From Minisyncoccota bacterium (GTDB lineage Bacteria > Patescibacteriota > Minisyncoccia > Minisyncoccales > MHMH01): DNA of 7,786 nucleotides. Positions 1 to 7,562 of the stretch are shown here, piece after piece. The notes beneath the pieces were generated by a model, which was not told the origin of the DNA, searched no databases, and worked only from the letters and a program-made list of their open reading frames with translations. The stretch is taken from positions 1-7,786 of the forward strand of contig JAQUTZ010000023.1 of the NCBI GenBank assembly GCA_028694095.1, read 5' to 3'. The position numbers and the translations under genes are program-made. How positions within the stretch are numbered: the first letter of the stretch is position 1; the number at the start of each line of letters is the position of its first letter.

Positions 1-843
1 TTCCAGGATTTCCAGCTGTTTTTCTTTATCGCCCGAGATGGTTTCGGCGTAGGTTTTGAATTTCTCCATTGCTTCCGGAGTTATGCTTTCAATTGTTGTT
101 CCGAGCCTATTGAGGGTATTGTCTATAGCCCCTCTGATTGCCTCTCTGGCTTCTTCGGGAACCTTTTCTTCCAATTCTTCTAGAATCTCTATGTTCCTAA
201 ATTCCTTGAATTCGCTGCCTTTAACCTCTTGGAGGTTTTTTTCCAGCCTTTCTCTTATTTGCTCAGGGTCTTCTTCAAGCCTACTCATTACTTCTCCAAA
301 TTTCTCCAAATGCTCCTCCCTGGCTTCCTTTATCTTTTCGAAAACTTCTTCCGGGACCTGCTCTTCGAGATTTTGGAGAATTCGCTGATGCAGAGTTTGC
401 TGCTGGATAAATTTATCCAGGAACGTTCCCACCTGCTCGTTTTCCTCGGCCCTTTCCCTGATTTTATCAGCCGCTTCCTTGGCTGTTTGGATTTCTTCTT
501 GATAATTCTGGATGCCTCTTTGCACGGCTTCGCTTTCTTTTCCGAGTTCTACCATTTTTTGGACTTCAATCAATTTTTCGTTGGCAAATCTTTCCCTTAG
601 CTCTGCTTTCTTTACGGGATTAAAAGTAAAGGCTGACTGGATGGTTCTGCCCCAGTTTTTTAAGAAATAAAAGGGACTGTCGGGAAGCAGTGTGGGCTCT
701 TCTACACCCAGATCTTCCGCAAGAACCTCTTCGTCGAGAGTAACCTCCTCGGTATCTGCAACGTTTGATTCTTCTTGGGCCGAAATTGCCAGTCCGGAAA
801 ATAAAAATGTAACAGAAAGAATTATAATCGCCAAATTTTTCAT
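1..843 (-). CDS. Secreted helical DUF5667-type protein, C-terminus cut off
   Basis: The - strand is open from an ATG at 843 to the left edge, giving 281 residues with no stop, so the 3' end is missing. Residues 1-22 form a signal peptide: Lys2, then a hydrophobic core, ending AISA before QEE. There is no lipobox Cys. An acidic linker (about 23-50) leads to a conserved block at 54-91 with PDSPFYFLKNWGR and NPVKKAELRERFANEKL. I recognise this as the DUF5667 signature common in Parcubacteria and other bacteria; the function is unknown. The rest is highly charged, Glu/Lys-rich helix likely to form coiled coil or helical bundles. It contains two related segments starting at residues 155 (ILQNLEEQVPEE) and 220 (ILEELEEKVPEE). 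The protein is probably exported and cell-envelope associated. It lies 41 bp after the membrane-protein gene on the same strand and may share its transcript. No Shine-Dalgarno site precedes the ATG. Family assignment is from remembered motifs, not a search. Confidence 0.85.
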   Translation of the reverse strand, partial: MKNLAIIILSVTFLFSGLAISAQEESNVADTEEVTLDEEVLAEDLGVEEPTLLPDSPFYFLKNWGRTIQSAFTFNPVKKAELRERFANEKLIEVQKMVELGKESEAVQRGIQNYQEEIQTAKEAADKIRERAEENEQVGTFLDKFIQQQTLHQRILQNLEEQVPEEVFEKIKEAREEHLEKFGEVMSRLEEDPEQIRERLEKNLQEVKGSEFKEFRNIEILEELEEKVPEEAREAIRGAIDNTLNRLGTTIESITPEAMEKFKTYAETISGDKEKQLEILE

Positions 844-853
844 GCGGTTGTTT

Positions 854-859
854 ATTTTA
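854..859 (-). promoter_or_regulatory. Possible -10 box for the DUF5667-type gene
   Basis: On the - strand TAAAAT lies 10 nt before the ATG at 843, the same spacing as the predicted dnaE promoter. No convincing -35 hexamer is found 16-18 nt upstream (AAAGGT is the 17-nt candidate), and the gap is AT-rich, so chance is likely. The gene may instead depend on readthrough from thrS. Confidence 0.22.
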
Positions 860-884
860 ATGCTTATTATTTATCGACCTTTAA

Positions 885-2483
885 TTAGTGTATTTTTTCT
901 TTTTTCTCTTTTAAGAACGACCTCCATTGCTCCAGGAATTCTACAAACATTTGAAAGGGCATATCCAAAAGCGAGTTGAATAAAACGGCCATAGCGTTGT
1001 ATTTAGCCCATTGTCCGGAAAGCCATTTGCCAACCTGTATAACAGGCAACGAGAAGAGGTCGAAAAGGGTTCTTAGGAAAGTATCCTTTTCTTTTTCTAC
1101 AACCAATTCTTTGGCTCTTTTTCTTATCTTAACTCCGGCAAAAGAAATCAGCGAGACGAACATAATGAAGATGGCTATTGAGACTATGCTGAAGTTAAGC
1201 TTGCTTAGGGCCCAAAATATGAATCCGAAGGTAGCGGCAAAACTGAGGAAATAAAGGAAGCCGAATGTGAGGCCGTAGGCAGCGCCCCTTTCTTTGGCCG
1301 GCCGTATTTCATAGACGCCGTTTTTCTCTCTTCCATAAGTTATTTTAATAACCTCCATTACCACGAGCTCTTCATTTTTCTTTGATGGGGGATGGATGCT
1401 TAAAACCAAAAAGAACATCAGCATCGGAGGAATGAGGATATTCAGGCCGATGGTGAAATAGCTGAATTGATCGGTTAGATATCTATCAAAAGGAACTTCT
1501 ACGGCAAGCGCCACCAGCATTTTCGTTAAAAATATGGATAAAGTGCTGTAGACGGCCGCCCTTTTTATTCTGGTTTTAACCTTATTGAGCCTGCGTCTGT
1601 AGGCCTCCCTTATCTTGTTTTCCAAAACATCGGGATTTTCAAGGTATTCGGGAGCTTTTTCGGGATTTTCTCCGATAATATCTCCCAATATCAGATACGG
1701 GGTATCCTTCCTTTCGCAGATTTCATAGAATTTATCTCCTAGGGGATGGTTGAGGCTCTTTTCTATCCTGTCCCAGAGAGAGTAAATGCTGCCGGCCACT
1801 TTTTTAATTTCTTCCTCGGGCAGTCTGGTCCACTGGGGATGCCATTTTTTAAGGAGGTTGTAGCTTATCAAGGGAATGTCCAGCTTGAAAAGGGCCCTTT
1901 GTACTGCAATATATATTTGTGTGTTTTTTTCTTCCTCGGAAATAACTTTTCCGTTTTCTTTCAGCTGGATTTTATCCTTCATTTGTTCCAGCATAAATTC
2001 CATCAGGGCTCCTTCCTTAATCGGGGGAGCGAGTATTTCTTCCATTTCGCAGGCGGCAACAGCCAGAATCCAGTCGTAAAGGCGCATTTTCATTCTTTCT
2101 TTTTGCGGAGGTTCGGGAGCGTTTTCAGTGATAAAGACATATTTATCTATCATTTTCTGGACATCGGAGATTTTCTCTTCCGGAATAGAGTCATTGGGGA
2201 AGTGGCCTCCGCGAATAAGCTCTTGGATCAGCGGTTCGGCAATATCTTGGCCGTTTTTTTTCATAAAGAACCTTCTTTTCAGGACTCTCTCTATGGCCGT
2301 TCTTCTTAAAAGATGTTCTTCTCTCCAGTCGATTACCTCCCTGGCTTTTTCGTAAAAAGAAGCCACCCGGCTGGCGACTTCGTCAACAGAAATAGTGGCG
2401 CTCTCCGTTTTGAATCGGGAGGATTGGTGCCAATATTGGTATTTGTCTAAAAGCTTCTTGGTTGATTCGAGCAGTTCGGGCAT
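885..2483 (-). CDS. Uncharacterised membrane protein, four predicted TM helices, CPR-type
   Basis: This encodes 532 residues from an ATG at 2483. A TTG at 2510 would add nine residues, but it overlaps the end of thrS by 23 nt and has no ribosome site. The ATG lies 4 nt after the thrS stop, an arrangement that favours translational coupling. Residues 1 to about 305 are soluble, charged and helical, with no signal peptide, and end in a basic stretch (RRRLNKVKTRIKR). Four hydrophobic segments follow at about 310-331, 342-363, 402-426 and 430-451. Loops 1-2 and 3-4 are short. The roughly 38-residue loop 2-3 and the tail carry the positive charge, predicting both ends in the cytoplasm. The C-terminal 60 residues are amphipathic (LPVIQVGKWLSGQW, then MPFQMFVEFLEQWRSF) and end in a charged KEKKEKIH. 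Such tails resemble uncharacterised Parcubacteria membrane proteins I have seen, but I can name no family. No catalytic motif is visible. Confidence 0.85.
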   Translation of the reverse strand: MPELLESTKKLLDKYQYWHQSSRFKTESATISVDEVASRVASFYEKAREVIDWREEHLLRRTAIERVLKRRFFMKKNGQDIAEPLIQELIRGGHFPNDSIPEEKISDVQKMIDKYVFITENAPEPPQKERMKMRLYDWILAVAACEMEEILAPPIKEGALMEFMLEQMKDKIQLKENGKVISEEEKNTQIYIAVQRALFKLDIPLISYNLLKKWHPQWTRLPEEEIKKVAGSIYSLWDRIEKSLNHPLGDKFYEICERKDTPYLILGDIIGENPEKAPEYLENPDVLENKIREAYRRRLNKVKTRIKRAAVYSTLSIFLTKMLVALAVEVPFDRYLTDQFSYFTIGLNILIPPMLMFFLVLSIHPPSKKNEELVVMEVIKITYGREKNGVYEIRPAKERGAAYGLTFGFLYFLSFAATFGFIFWALSKLNFSIVSIAIFIMFVSLISFAGVKIRKRAKELVVEKEKDTFLRTLFDLFSLPVIQVGKWLSGQWAKYNAMAVLFNSLLDMPFQMFVEFLEQWRSFLKEKKEKIH

Positions 2484-2487
2484 AATT

Positions 2488-4203
2488 TTATGCTTTATTT
2501 TCAACTTCAAGCGAAGCGTCTTTCAGGAATTTTTCCAGCTTTGCCGCCCCCGTGTTTCCTTTTCCTCTTTTTCTTACCCCGACAGTTTCGTTTTTTATTT
2601 CCTCGTCTCCGACAATCAGGATGTATGGTATTTTTTGAATTTCTCCCTCTCTGATTTTTCTTCCCATGGTTTCGTTTTCTTCTTTGACTTTTACCCGGAA
2701 ACCGGCTGATTCAATTTTTTCGGCAATTTGCCGGGCGTATTTTCGATGTCCTTCTCCTATCGGAACAACCCAAATTTGTTCCGGGGACAGCCACAAGGGC
2801 AGGGCTCCCGCGTAGTGTTCCAGCAGTACGCCGATAAACCTTTCGAGGGAGCCTACCAAGGCTCGGTGGATCATAATCGGCTGCTGTTTTTTTCCTTTCT
2901 GGTCAATATAGGTTACCTGCATTCTTTCCGGGACGTTGAAATCTACTTGCAGGGTGGTGCACTGCCAGGCTCGTCCTAAAGAGTCTTTTATCTTAATGTC
3001 TATTTTGGGGCCGTAAAAAACTCCTTCGCCCGGGTCTACTTGGTATTTTAGACCTACTTTCTCCAGGGCGTATTTAAGAGAGCTGGTGGCCTTTTTCCAG
3101 TTTCCTGGGGTTCCTACATATTTTTCCGGTCTGGTTGAGAGATAAACATCGTAGTCTTTAAAACCGAATTCTTTGAGTATTCCCAGCCCCAGCTTGAGGA
3201 TTGAAACAAGCTCTTCTGACAGCTGGTCCGGAGTGCAGAAAATATGGGCGTCGTCCTGAGTGAAACCCCTGACTCTGGTTAACCCGTGCAGAACTCCGGA
3301 TTTTTCAAATCTGTAAACGGTTCCCAGTTCGAAATATCGCAATGGAAGGTCGTTATATGACCTGAGCTGGGTTTGGTAGATTAGAATATGTCCCGGACAG
3401 TTCATTGGCTTTACCAGATAATCTTCGCCTTCCAGCTTCATGGGAGGAAAAAGGTTTTCCCGATAGAAGTTCCAATGCCCGGTGGTTTTCCAAAGAGACA
3501 GATGGGCTACGTGGGGCGTGGCCACTATTTGGTATCCGTTTTTTAATTGCTCTTCCACTAAATAGCTTTCGATGGTTTTTCTCAGTATCGCTCCTTTGGG
3601 GTGCCAAAGGGGAAGGCCGGCTCCGAATTTTTCGTCTATATGGAAAATATCCAGCTTTTGGCCAAGCAGCCTGTGATCTCTTTTTTCCGCTTCCGCCTGC
3701 AGCCGCAGATATTCATCAAGATCTTTTTTATTAGAGAAGGCGACTCCGTATATTCTTTGGAGCATTTTATTCTCTTCGCTTCCTTTCCAATAAGCTCCCG
3801 CTACCTTGGTGAGCTTAAAGGCATCGGGATTGAGCTCTTCTGTTGATTTTGCGTGGGGTCCGGCGCAAAGGTCGGTAAAATTGCCGCTTTCATATACGGT
3901 TACCTTGTCGCCCTTTATTTCTTTTATCAACTCAAGCTTGTAGGGCTGGCTCTTAAATATTTTTCTAGCTTCTCTTTTGGTTACGAATTTCTTCTTGAAT
4001 TTTACCCCCTGCCTTATAATCTCCCTCATTTTCTTTTCTATTTTCGGCAAATCCTGGGGGGAAAGGGGATTATTCAGGTCGAAATCGTAGTAGAAGCCGT
4101 TTTCTATGGCCGGTCCTATTCCAAATTTAGCTCCGGGATAGAGCTCCTGGACCGCGTGGGCGAGAATATGCGAGAACGAATGGCGAACAGTTTCGATTTT
4201 CAT
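2488..4203 (-). CDS. thrS: Threonyl-tRNA synthetase without TGS domain
   Basis: This class II synthetase attaches threonine to tRNA-Thr in the cytoplasm. It has 571 residues against about 640 in E. coli; the missing part is the N-terminal TGS (N1) domain. The start is well fixed: an in-frame TAA lies six codons upstream with no ATG, GTG or TTG between. The editing domain (about 1-175) is intact, with H12-xxx-H16 and C113-xxx-H117 in DLCAGPH, so mischarged Ser-tRNA-Thr should be hydrolysed. The catalytic core (about 180-470) has the three zinc/threonine ligands C269 (MNCPGH), H320 (GFTQDDAH) and H446 (MIHRALVGS). Motif 2 has R298 and the loop EKSGVLHGLTRVRG; motif 3 has R455 in SLERFIG. The anticodon-binding domain spans about 475-571. 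No Shine-Dalgarno site precedes the ATG. It heads a probable unit with the downstream membrane-protein gene, whose ATG follows by 4 nt. Confidence 0.98.
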   Translation of the reverse strand: MKIETVRHSFSHILAHAVQELYPGAKFGIGPAIENGFYYDFDLNNPLSPQDLPKIEKKMREIIRQGVKFKKKFVTKREARKIFKSQPYKLELIKEIKGDKVTVYESGNFTDLCAGPHAKSTEELNPDAFKLTKVAGAYWKGSEENKMLQRIYGVAFSNKKDLDEYLRLQAEAEKRDHRLLGQKLDIFHIDEKFGAGLPLWHPKGAILRKTIESYLVEEQLKNGYQIVATPHVAHLSLWKTTGHWNFYRENLFPPMKLEGEDYLVKPMNCPGHILIYQTQLRSYNDLPLRYFELGTVYRFEKSGVLHGLTRVRGFTQDDAHIFCTPDQLSEELVSILKLGLGILKEFGFKDYDVYLSTRPEKYVGTPGNWKKATSSLKYALEKVGLKYQVDPGEGVFYGPKIDIKIKDSLGRAWQCTTLQVDFNVPERMQVTYIDQKGKKQQPIMIHRALVGSLERFIGVLLEHYAGALPLWLSPEQIWVVPIGEGHRKYARQIAEKIESAGFRVKVKEENETMGRKIREGEIQKIPYILIVGDEEIKNETVGVRKRGKGNTGAAKLEKFLKDASLEVENKA

Positions 4204-4219
4204 ATATATTATTGCTTTC

Positions 4220-4246
4220 GCTTAAGCGCGGAATTGTCGTTTAAGC
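4220..4246 (-). promoter_or_regulatory. Inverted repeat in the thrS leader
   Basis: Read on the - strand, GCTTAA (4246-4241) can pair with TTAAGC (4225-4220) around a 15-nt loop. The downstream arm lies in a perfect 10-nt palindrome, CGCTTAAGCG (4219-4228), so alternative pairings are possible. The upstream arm contains the stop codon of the mini-ORF at 4241-4282. It may be a leader-RNA switch or a protein-binding site; the stem is short and it could be chance. No T-box is recognisable: CCGCG is present, but the rest of the TGGNACCGCG core is not. Confidence 0.3.
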
Positions 4247-4282
4247 TGTTATAATTAGAGATATTTTGCCTTTCCTCCTCAT
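4241..4282 (-). CDS. Possible 13-codon leaderless leader ORF before thrS
   Basis: The - strand reads ATG (4282-4280) then 12 sense codons and TAA, giving MRRKGKISLIITA. The ATG lies 5 nt after the TATAAT box, so the expected transcription start falls on or next to its first base, and translation would be leaderless. The stop sits in the left arm of an inverted repeat ahead of thrS. Only one Thr codon (ACA, codon 12) occurs, against three Ile codons, so classical threonine attenuation is weakly supported. The purine-rich GAGGAGG at codons 1-3 resembles a strong Shine-Dalgarno site, but no start codon follows at normal distance. Such a short ORF can easily be chance. Confidence 0.25.
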   Translation of the reverse strand: MRRKGKISLIITA

Positions 4283-4287
4283 TGTCA

Positions 4288-4315
4288 ATTATAGCAGAAA
4301 ATAGCTTAAAGCCAA
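4288..4315 (-). promoter_or_regulatory. Sigma-70-type promoter for thrS
   Basis: On the - strand TTGGCT (4315-4310) and a perfect TATAAT (4293-4288) are separated by 16 nt. The -35 box begins just past the T-tract of the dnaE terminator, so a new transcript starts as the previous one ends. The predicted start is near 4282, leaving a leader of about 80 nt before the thrS ATG. This is the strongest promoter-like sequence in the window. Confidence 0.75.
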
Positions 4316-4317
4316 GT

Positions 4318-4342
4318 AAAAAGCCGGGAAGTTCCTCCCGGC
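4318..4342 (-). terminator. Intrinsic terminator of dnaE
   Basis: Read on the - strand, GCCGGGA (4342-4336), a 6-nt loop GGAACT and TCCCGGC (4329-4323) form a perfect 7-bp GC-rich stem followed by five T (4322-4318). It begins about 20 nt after the dnaE stop and separates dnaE from the thrS unit. The other strand lacks a comparable T-run, so it works in one direction. Confidence 0.9.
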
Positions 4343-4361
4343 CTTTCGACTGTATTTCCGA

Positions 4362-7300
4362 TTAAGCATCGATGATTTCTTCGACCGTATTGCAGATTAT
4401 TTTGGGAACATTATCCCTGTTATCCACCTTTCCTTTGATAAAAACGATTTTGTTTTCCTGGAACAAGGTCGGGTAGTTTTCCATTGTTGAGGGAAATACC
4501 ACCACTTCTATTCTATTAGTATCGTCTTCCAAATTAACGAAAAGCATCGGCCGCCCGGTCTTGGTTATGATTTTCTTTACGCTTGAAATAACCCCCCCGA
4601 CTTTAACCAGCTTGCCAATCAGGTCCTGGGAAACCTGTGCTATGGGGAGGCACTTTCTTTCCATAATCTTTTTGTATTTTTCTACCGGATGCCCCGACAC
4701 GTAAAGGCCCAGTAGTTCTTTTTCCCACGTAAGCCTCTCTGTTTCCTGGGAGGCGGGAACGTCGGTCATGGCAAAATTGTTCGTAAGCTTCATGCCGTCG
4801 AAAAGTCCCTTTTGGCCGTTGGATTTATTCTTTTGGGTTTCCCGAGCATGATTCAAAAGTTTTTCAAGGTTGGAGAGAAGCTGGTTCCTTTCTCCTAATT
4901 TATCAAAAGCGCCGGCTTTGATGAGGCTCTCCAGGGATTTTTTATTCAAATCCTTGGAATTAACTCTGGAAACGAAATCGTCTATTGAGGCGTAATGGCC
5001 CCTTTCTTTTCTTTCTTGGAGGATTGCCTCCACTACGTTGTGTCCGACGTTTTTAATAGCCAGCAGTCCGAAGCGGATTTGGTTCTTTTGGGGCACAACG
5101 CTGAAGTTCATGAAACTTTCATTGACGTCGGGGGGGAGAACTTTGATTTTCATTTTTTCGCACTCTTCTATAAGTACGGATATTCTTTCTAGGTCCGCTC
5201 TTTCTGATGTCAGCACGGCAGACATGAATTCCACGGGGTAGTGGGTTTTAAGATAGGCGGTTTGGTAGGCGACAGTGGCATAGGAAGCCGAGTGCGAACG
5301 GTTGAACCCGTATCTGGCAAATGGCATAACCCATTCCCAGAGCTGTTTGGCAGTGGCTTCCTTGACGCCGTTTTTAATCATTCCGTCAATGAATTTTTCT
5401 TTTTGGGCCGCCAAAAGGGATTCGATTTTTTTACCCACGGCCTTTCTGAGAACGTCGGCTTCTCCCATAGTGAATCCTGCCAGCTGTCTGGCTATCTGCA
5501 TGAGCTGCTCTTGATAAATGCATATTCCCTGGGTGTTTTTGAGTATCGGTTCCAATTTGGGATGGATGTATTCTATTTTCTTTTTTCCGAGTTTTCTTGA
5601 TATGTAGTCGGGGATAAATTCCATGGGGCCCGGCCTGTAGAGGGCGACCATGGCGATTATGTCTTCGAACTCTGTGGGCTTTAACTGTTTCAGATATCTT
5701 CTCATTCCTCCCGATTCCAGTTGAAATACTCCGACGGTGTCGGCTTTCCTTAAGGTTTCGTAAGTGGCTTCGTCGTCTAGGGGGAGCTTTTGAATATCTA
5801 TCGACTGGCCGTGGACTTTGTAAATCCTGGCCAGAGTATCTTCGATAATGGTTAGGTTTTTCAATCCTAAAAAGTCCATTTTCAAAAGCCCCAGATCTTC
5901 AATAGCGTGCATTTCATATTGAGTAACTATAGTGCCTTCGTTCTGGGTCGGATGCTGGAGGGGAACGACGGTTTCAAGAGGTTCTTTGGATATCACCACT
6001 CCGCAAGCGTGAGTGGAGGCGTGGCGTACGACCCCCTCAAGTTTTTTAGCCAGGTCTATGAGCCTTCTCGCTTTGTCGTCATAGTCGTAAGCCTGCTTGA
6101 ATTCGTCTATTTTTTCCAAGGTTTGCTTTAATGAAAATCCGAAGGGAACCATTTTAGCCAGCTTATCGCAATATCCGTAAGGGTATCCCAAGGCCCTTCC
6201 GACGTCGCGGATTACGGCTCTGGCAGCCATCGTTCCGAAGGTTATTATCTGGGCCACCTTGTCGCGGCCGTATTTTTGGGCTACGTATTCTATGACTTCA
6301 TCTCTTCTTCTGTCGGCAAAATCCAAGTCGATATCGGGCATGGATATCCTTTCCGGGTTGATAAACCTTTCAAAGAGAAGGTCGTAAGCTAAAGGATCAA
6401 CGTTTGTAATGTTTAAAACGTAAGAAACCAAAGAGCCGGCTGCAGAGCCTCTGCCAGGTCCTACCACTATCCTGTTTTCTTTCGCCCAGTTTACAAAATC
6501 CTGGACGATCAAGAAGTATCCGGCAAACCCCGTTTCAGCTATTACTGAAAGTTCGTAGTCGAGCCTTTCCTTAACCGCTTTTGAGGGCTTAGGATACCGG
6601 GTTTCCAGTCTTTGGTAGCAGAGTTCTTTCAGGTATTGGTCGGGAGCTTTTCCCGGGGGAACCTCATAATACGGCAGTTTGATTTTTCCCAGTTCGAATT
6701 CGAGGTTGCAAGCATCGGCTATTTTTTGGGTGTTTTCCAGGGCTTCCGGCGTTTCCCTGAACTCCTCGGCCATTTGCTCGGGGCTTTTCAAAGAGAAATC
6801 ATCTTCTTTCATGGTTAGCCGTTCCGGGTCGTTGGCGTCGGCTCCGGTATTGATGAGCATTAATATATCTTGGGCTTCGGCGTCATCTTTCCTAAGATAA
6901 TGGCAGTCGTTGGTGGCCACCAGGGGAATATCCAGCTTTTTCGACATGGCGATAAGTTTTTCATTGACTTTCGCTTGTTCTTCAACATGGGGGTGGTCTT
7001 GAAGCTCCAGGTAAAAGTTTCCTTCTCCGAAAAGCTTTTTGTATTTCAAGGCCAGCTCTTCCGCCTCTTTTATTTTATTGGCCAGAATCAGGCGGGGTAT
7101 TTTTCCCTGCACGCAGGCTGTCATGGCTATCAGGCCCTCCGCGTTCTGCGAAAGAAGCTCTTCGTCGATTCTCGGCTTGTAGTAAAAGCCCTCAAGGTGG
7201 GCCCTGGTGATCATTTTGACCAGATTTTTGTAGCCCGTTTCATTTTTTGCCAAGAGCACCAGATGATATCTTTTATCGTCTATCCCCGGCCTTTTTTGAT

Positions 7301-7523
7301 CCATTTTCTCGTTGGCGACATAAACTTCGCAGCCGATTATCGGCTTTATTCCTTTTTCTTTGGCCTTTTTAAAAAATTCTACTGCTCCGTAAAGCACGCC
7401 ATGGTCGGTTAGGGCGATTGAATCCATGCCGAGTTCTTTTGCGTAATCTAAAAGCTCGTCGATCTTTGACAGGCCGTCGAGCAGGGAATAGTGGGAGTGG
7501 ACGTGCAGGTGAGTAAACTTCAT
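4362..7523 (-). CDS. dnaE: DNA polymerase III subunit alpha (DnaE1 type)
   Basis: This is the replicative polymerase, 1053 residues from ATG 7523. The PHP domain (about 1-275) keeps every metal ligand expected of the active form: H7, H9, D16, H41, E66, H87, C137, D206 and H208. E. coli has lost several, so intrinsic 3'-5' exonuclease activity is plausible here. The polymerase core (about 290-790) has GPGRGSAAGSLVSY at 355-368 and the catalytic aspartates D397 and D399 (MPDIDLDF) and D550 (LLKMDFLGL), plus GVFQLES at 598-604. A helix-hairpin-helix region (about 795-880, AIKNVG at 822-827) is followed by QKGLF at 904-908, a match to the QxxLF internal beta-clamp-binding motif. An OB fold (about 970-1050) ends the protein. 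The C-terminal tau-binding region of E. coli DnaE (1160 aa) is absent. No DnaQ-like exonuclease domain is inserted in the PHP domain, so it is not PolC. No Shine-Dalgarno site is seen; the -10 box lies 10 nt before the ATG. The gene is divergent from rnhB. Confidence 0.98.
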   Translation of the reverse strand: MKFTHLHVHSHYSLLDGLSKIDELLDYAKELGMDSIALTDHGVLYGAVEFFKKAKEKGIKPIIGCEVYVANEKMDQKRPGIDDKRYHLVLLAKNETGYKNLVKMITRAHLEGFYYKPRIDEELLSQNAEGLIAMTACVQGKIPRLILANKIKEAEELALKYKKLFGEGNFYLELQDHPHVEEQAKVNEKLIAMSKKLDIPLVATNDCHYLRKDDAEAQDILMLINTGADANDPERLTMKEDDFSLKSPEQMAEEFRETPEALENTQKIADACNLEFELGKIKLPYYEVPPGKAPDQYLKELCYQRLETRYPKPSKAVKERLDYELSVIAETGFAGYFLIVQDFVNWAKENRIVVGPGRGSAAGSLVSYVLNITNVDPLAYDLLFERFINPERISMPDIDLDFADRRRDEVIEYVAQKYGRDKVAQIITFGTMAARAVIRDVGRALGYPYGYCDKLAKMVPFGFSLKQTLEKIDEFKQAYDYDDKARRLIDLAKKLEGVVRHASTHACGVVISKEPLETVVPLQHPTQNEGTIVTQYEMHAIEDLGLLKMDFLGLKNLTIIEDTLARIYKVHGQSIDIQKLPLDDEATYETLRKADTVGVFQLESGGMRRYLKQLKPTEFEDIIAMVALYRPGPMEFIPDYISRKLGKKKIEYIHPKLEPILKNTQGICIYQEQLMQIARQLAGFTMGEADVLRKAVGKKIESLLAAQKEKFIDGMIKNGVKEATAKQLWEWVMPFARYGFNRSHSASYATVAYQTAYLKTHYPVEFMSAVLTSERADLERISVLIEECEKMKIKVLPPDVNESFMNFSVVPQKNQIRFGLLAIKNVGHNVVEAILQERKERGHYASIDDFVSRVNSKDLNKKSLESLIKAGAFDKLGERNQLLSNLEKLLNHARETQKNKSNGQKGLFDGMKLTNNFAMTDVPASQETERLTWEKELLGLYVSGHPVEKYKKIMERKCLPIAQVSQDLIGKLVKVGGVISSVKKIITKTGRPMLFVNLEDDTNRIEVVVFPSTMENYPTLFQENKIVFIKGKVDNRDNVPKIICNTVEEIIDA

Positions 7524-7533
7524 AGATTAAGGT

Positions 7534-7562
7534 ATTCTACAAAATTAGTTGGCAAATGAAAA
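7534..7562 (-). promoter_or_regulatory. Predicted dnaE promoter
   Basis: On the - strand TTTTCA (7562-7557), 17 nt and TAGAAT (7539-7534) make a sigma-70-like promoter. The predicted start near 7527 gives an untranslated leader of only about 3-5 nt. It interleaves with the rnhB promoter on the other strand. The -35 box matches the consensus at 4 of 6 positions. Confidence 0.5.

Noticed and set aside
844..884. Terminator between the membrane-protein gene and the DUF5667-type gene
   Set aside because: The 41-bp gap is AT-rich but contains no GC-rich stem followed by a T-tract on either strand.
1746..2309. 187-codon open frame on the + strand
   Set aside because: It lies wholly inside the membrane-protein gene on the opposite strand; the product has no domain motif and no promoter or ribosome site.
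2484..2510. TTG start at 2510 adding nine residues to the membrane protein
   Set aside because: It would overlap thrS by 23 nt, uses a rarer start codon and has no ribosome site; the ATG at 2483 fits a coupled start 4 nt after the thrS stop.
4241..4260. Second thrS promoter using the TATAAC near 4248-4253
   Set aside because: The only good -35 hexamer upstream, TTGACA overlapping the first -10 box, is 29 nt away, too far for a sigma-70 promoter.
4204..4282. T-box riboswitch in front of thrS
   Set aside because: Only CCGCG is present; the full T-box core, a specifier stem and a leader terminator are missing, and an 80-nt leader is far too short.
6870..7412. 180-codon open frame on the + strand
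   Set aside because: It is antisense to the PHP-coding part of dnaE, which is strongly conserved; its low-complexity, Phe-rich product is typical of a shadow frame.
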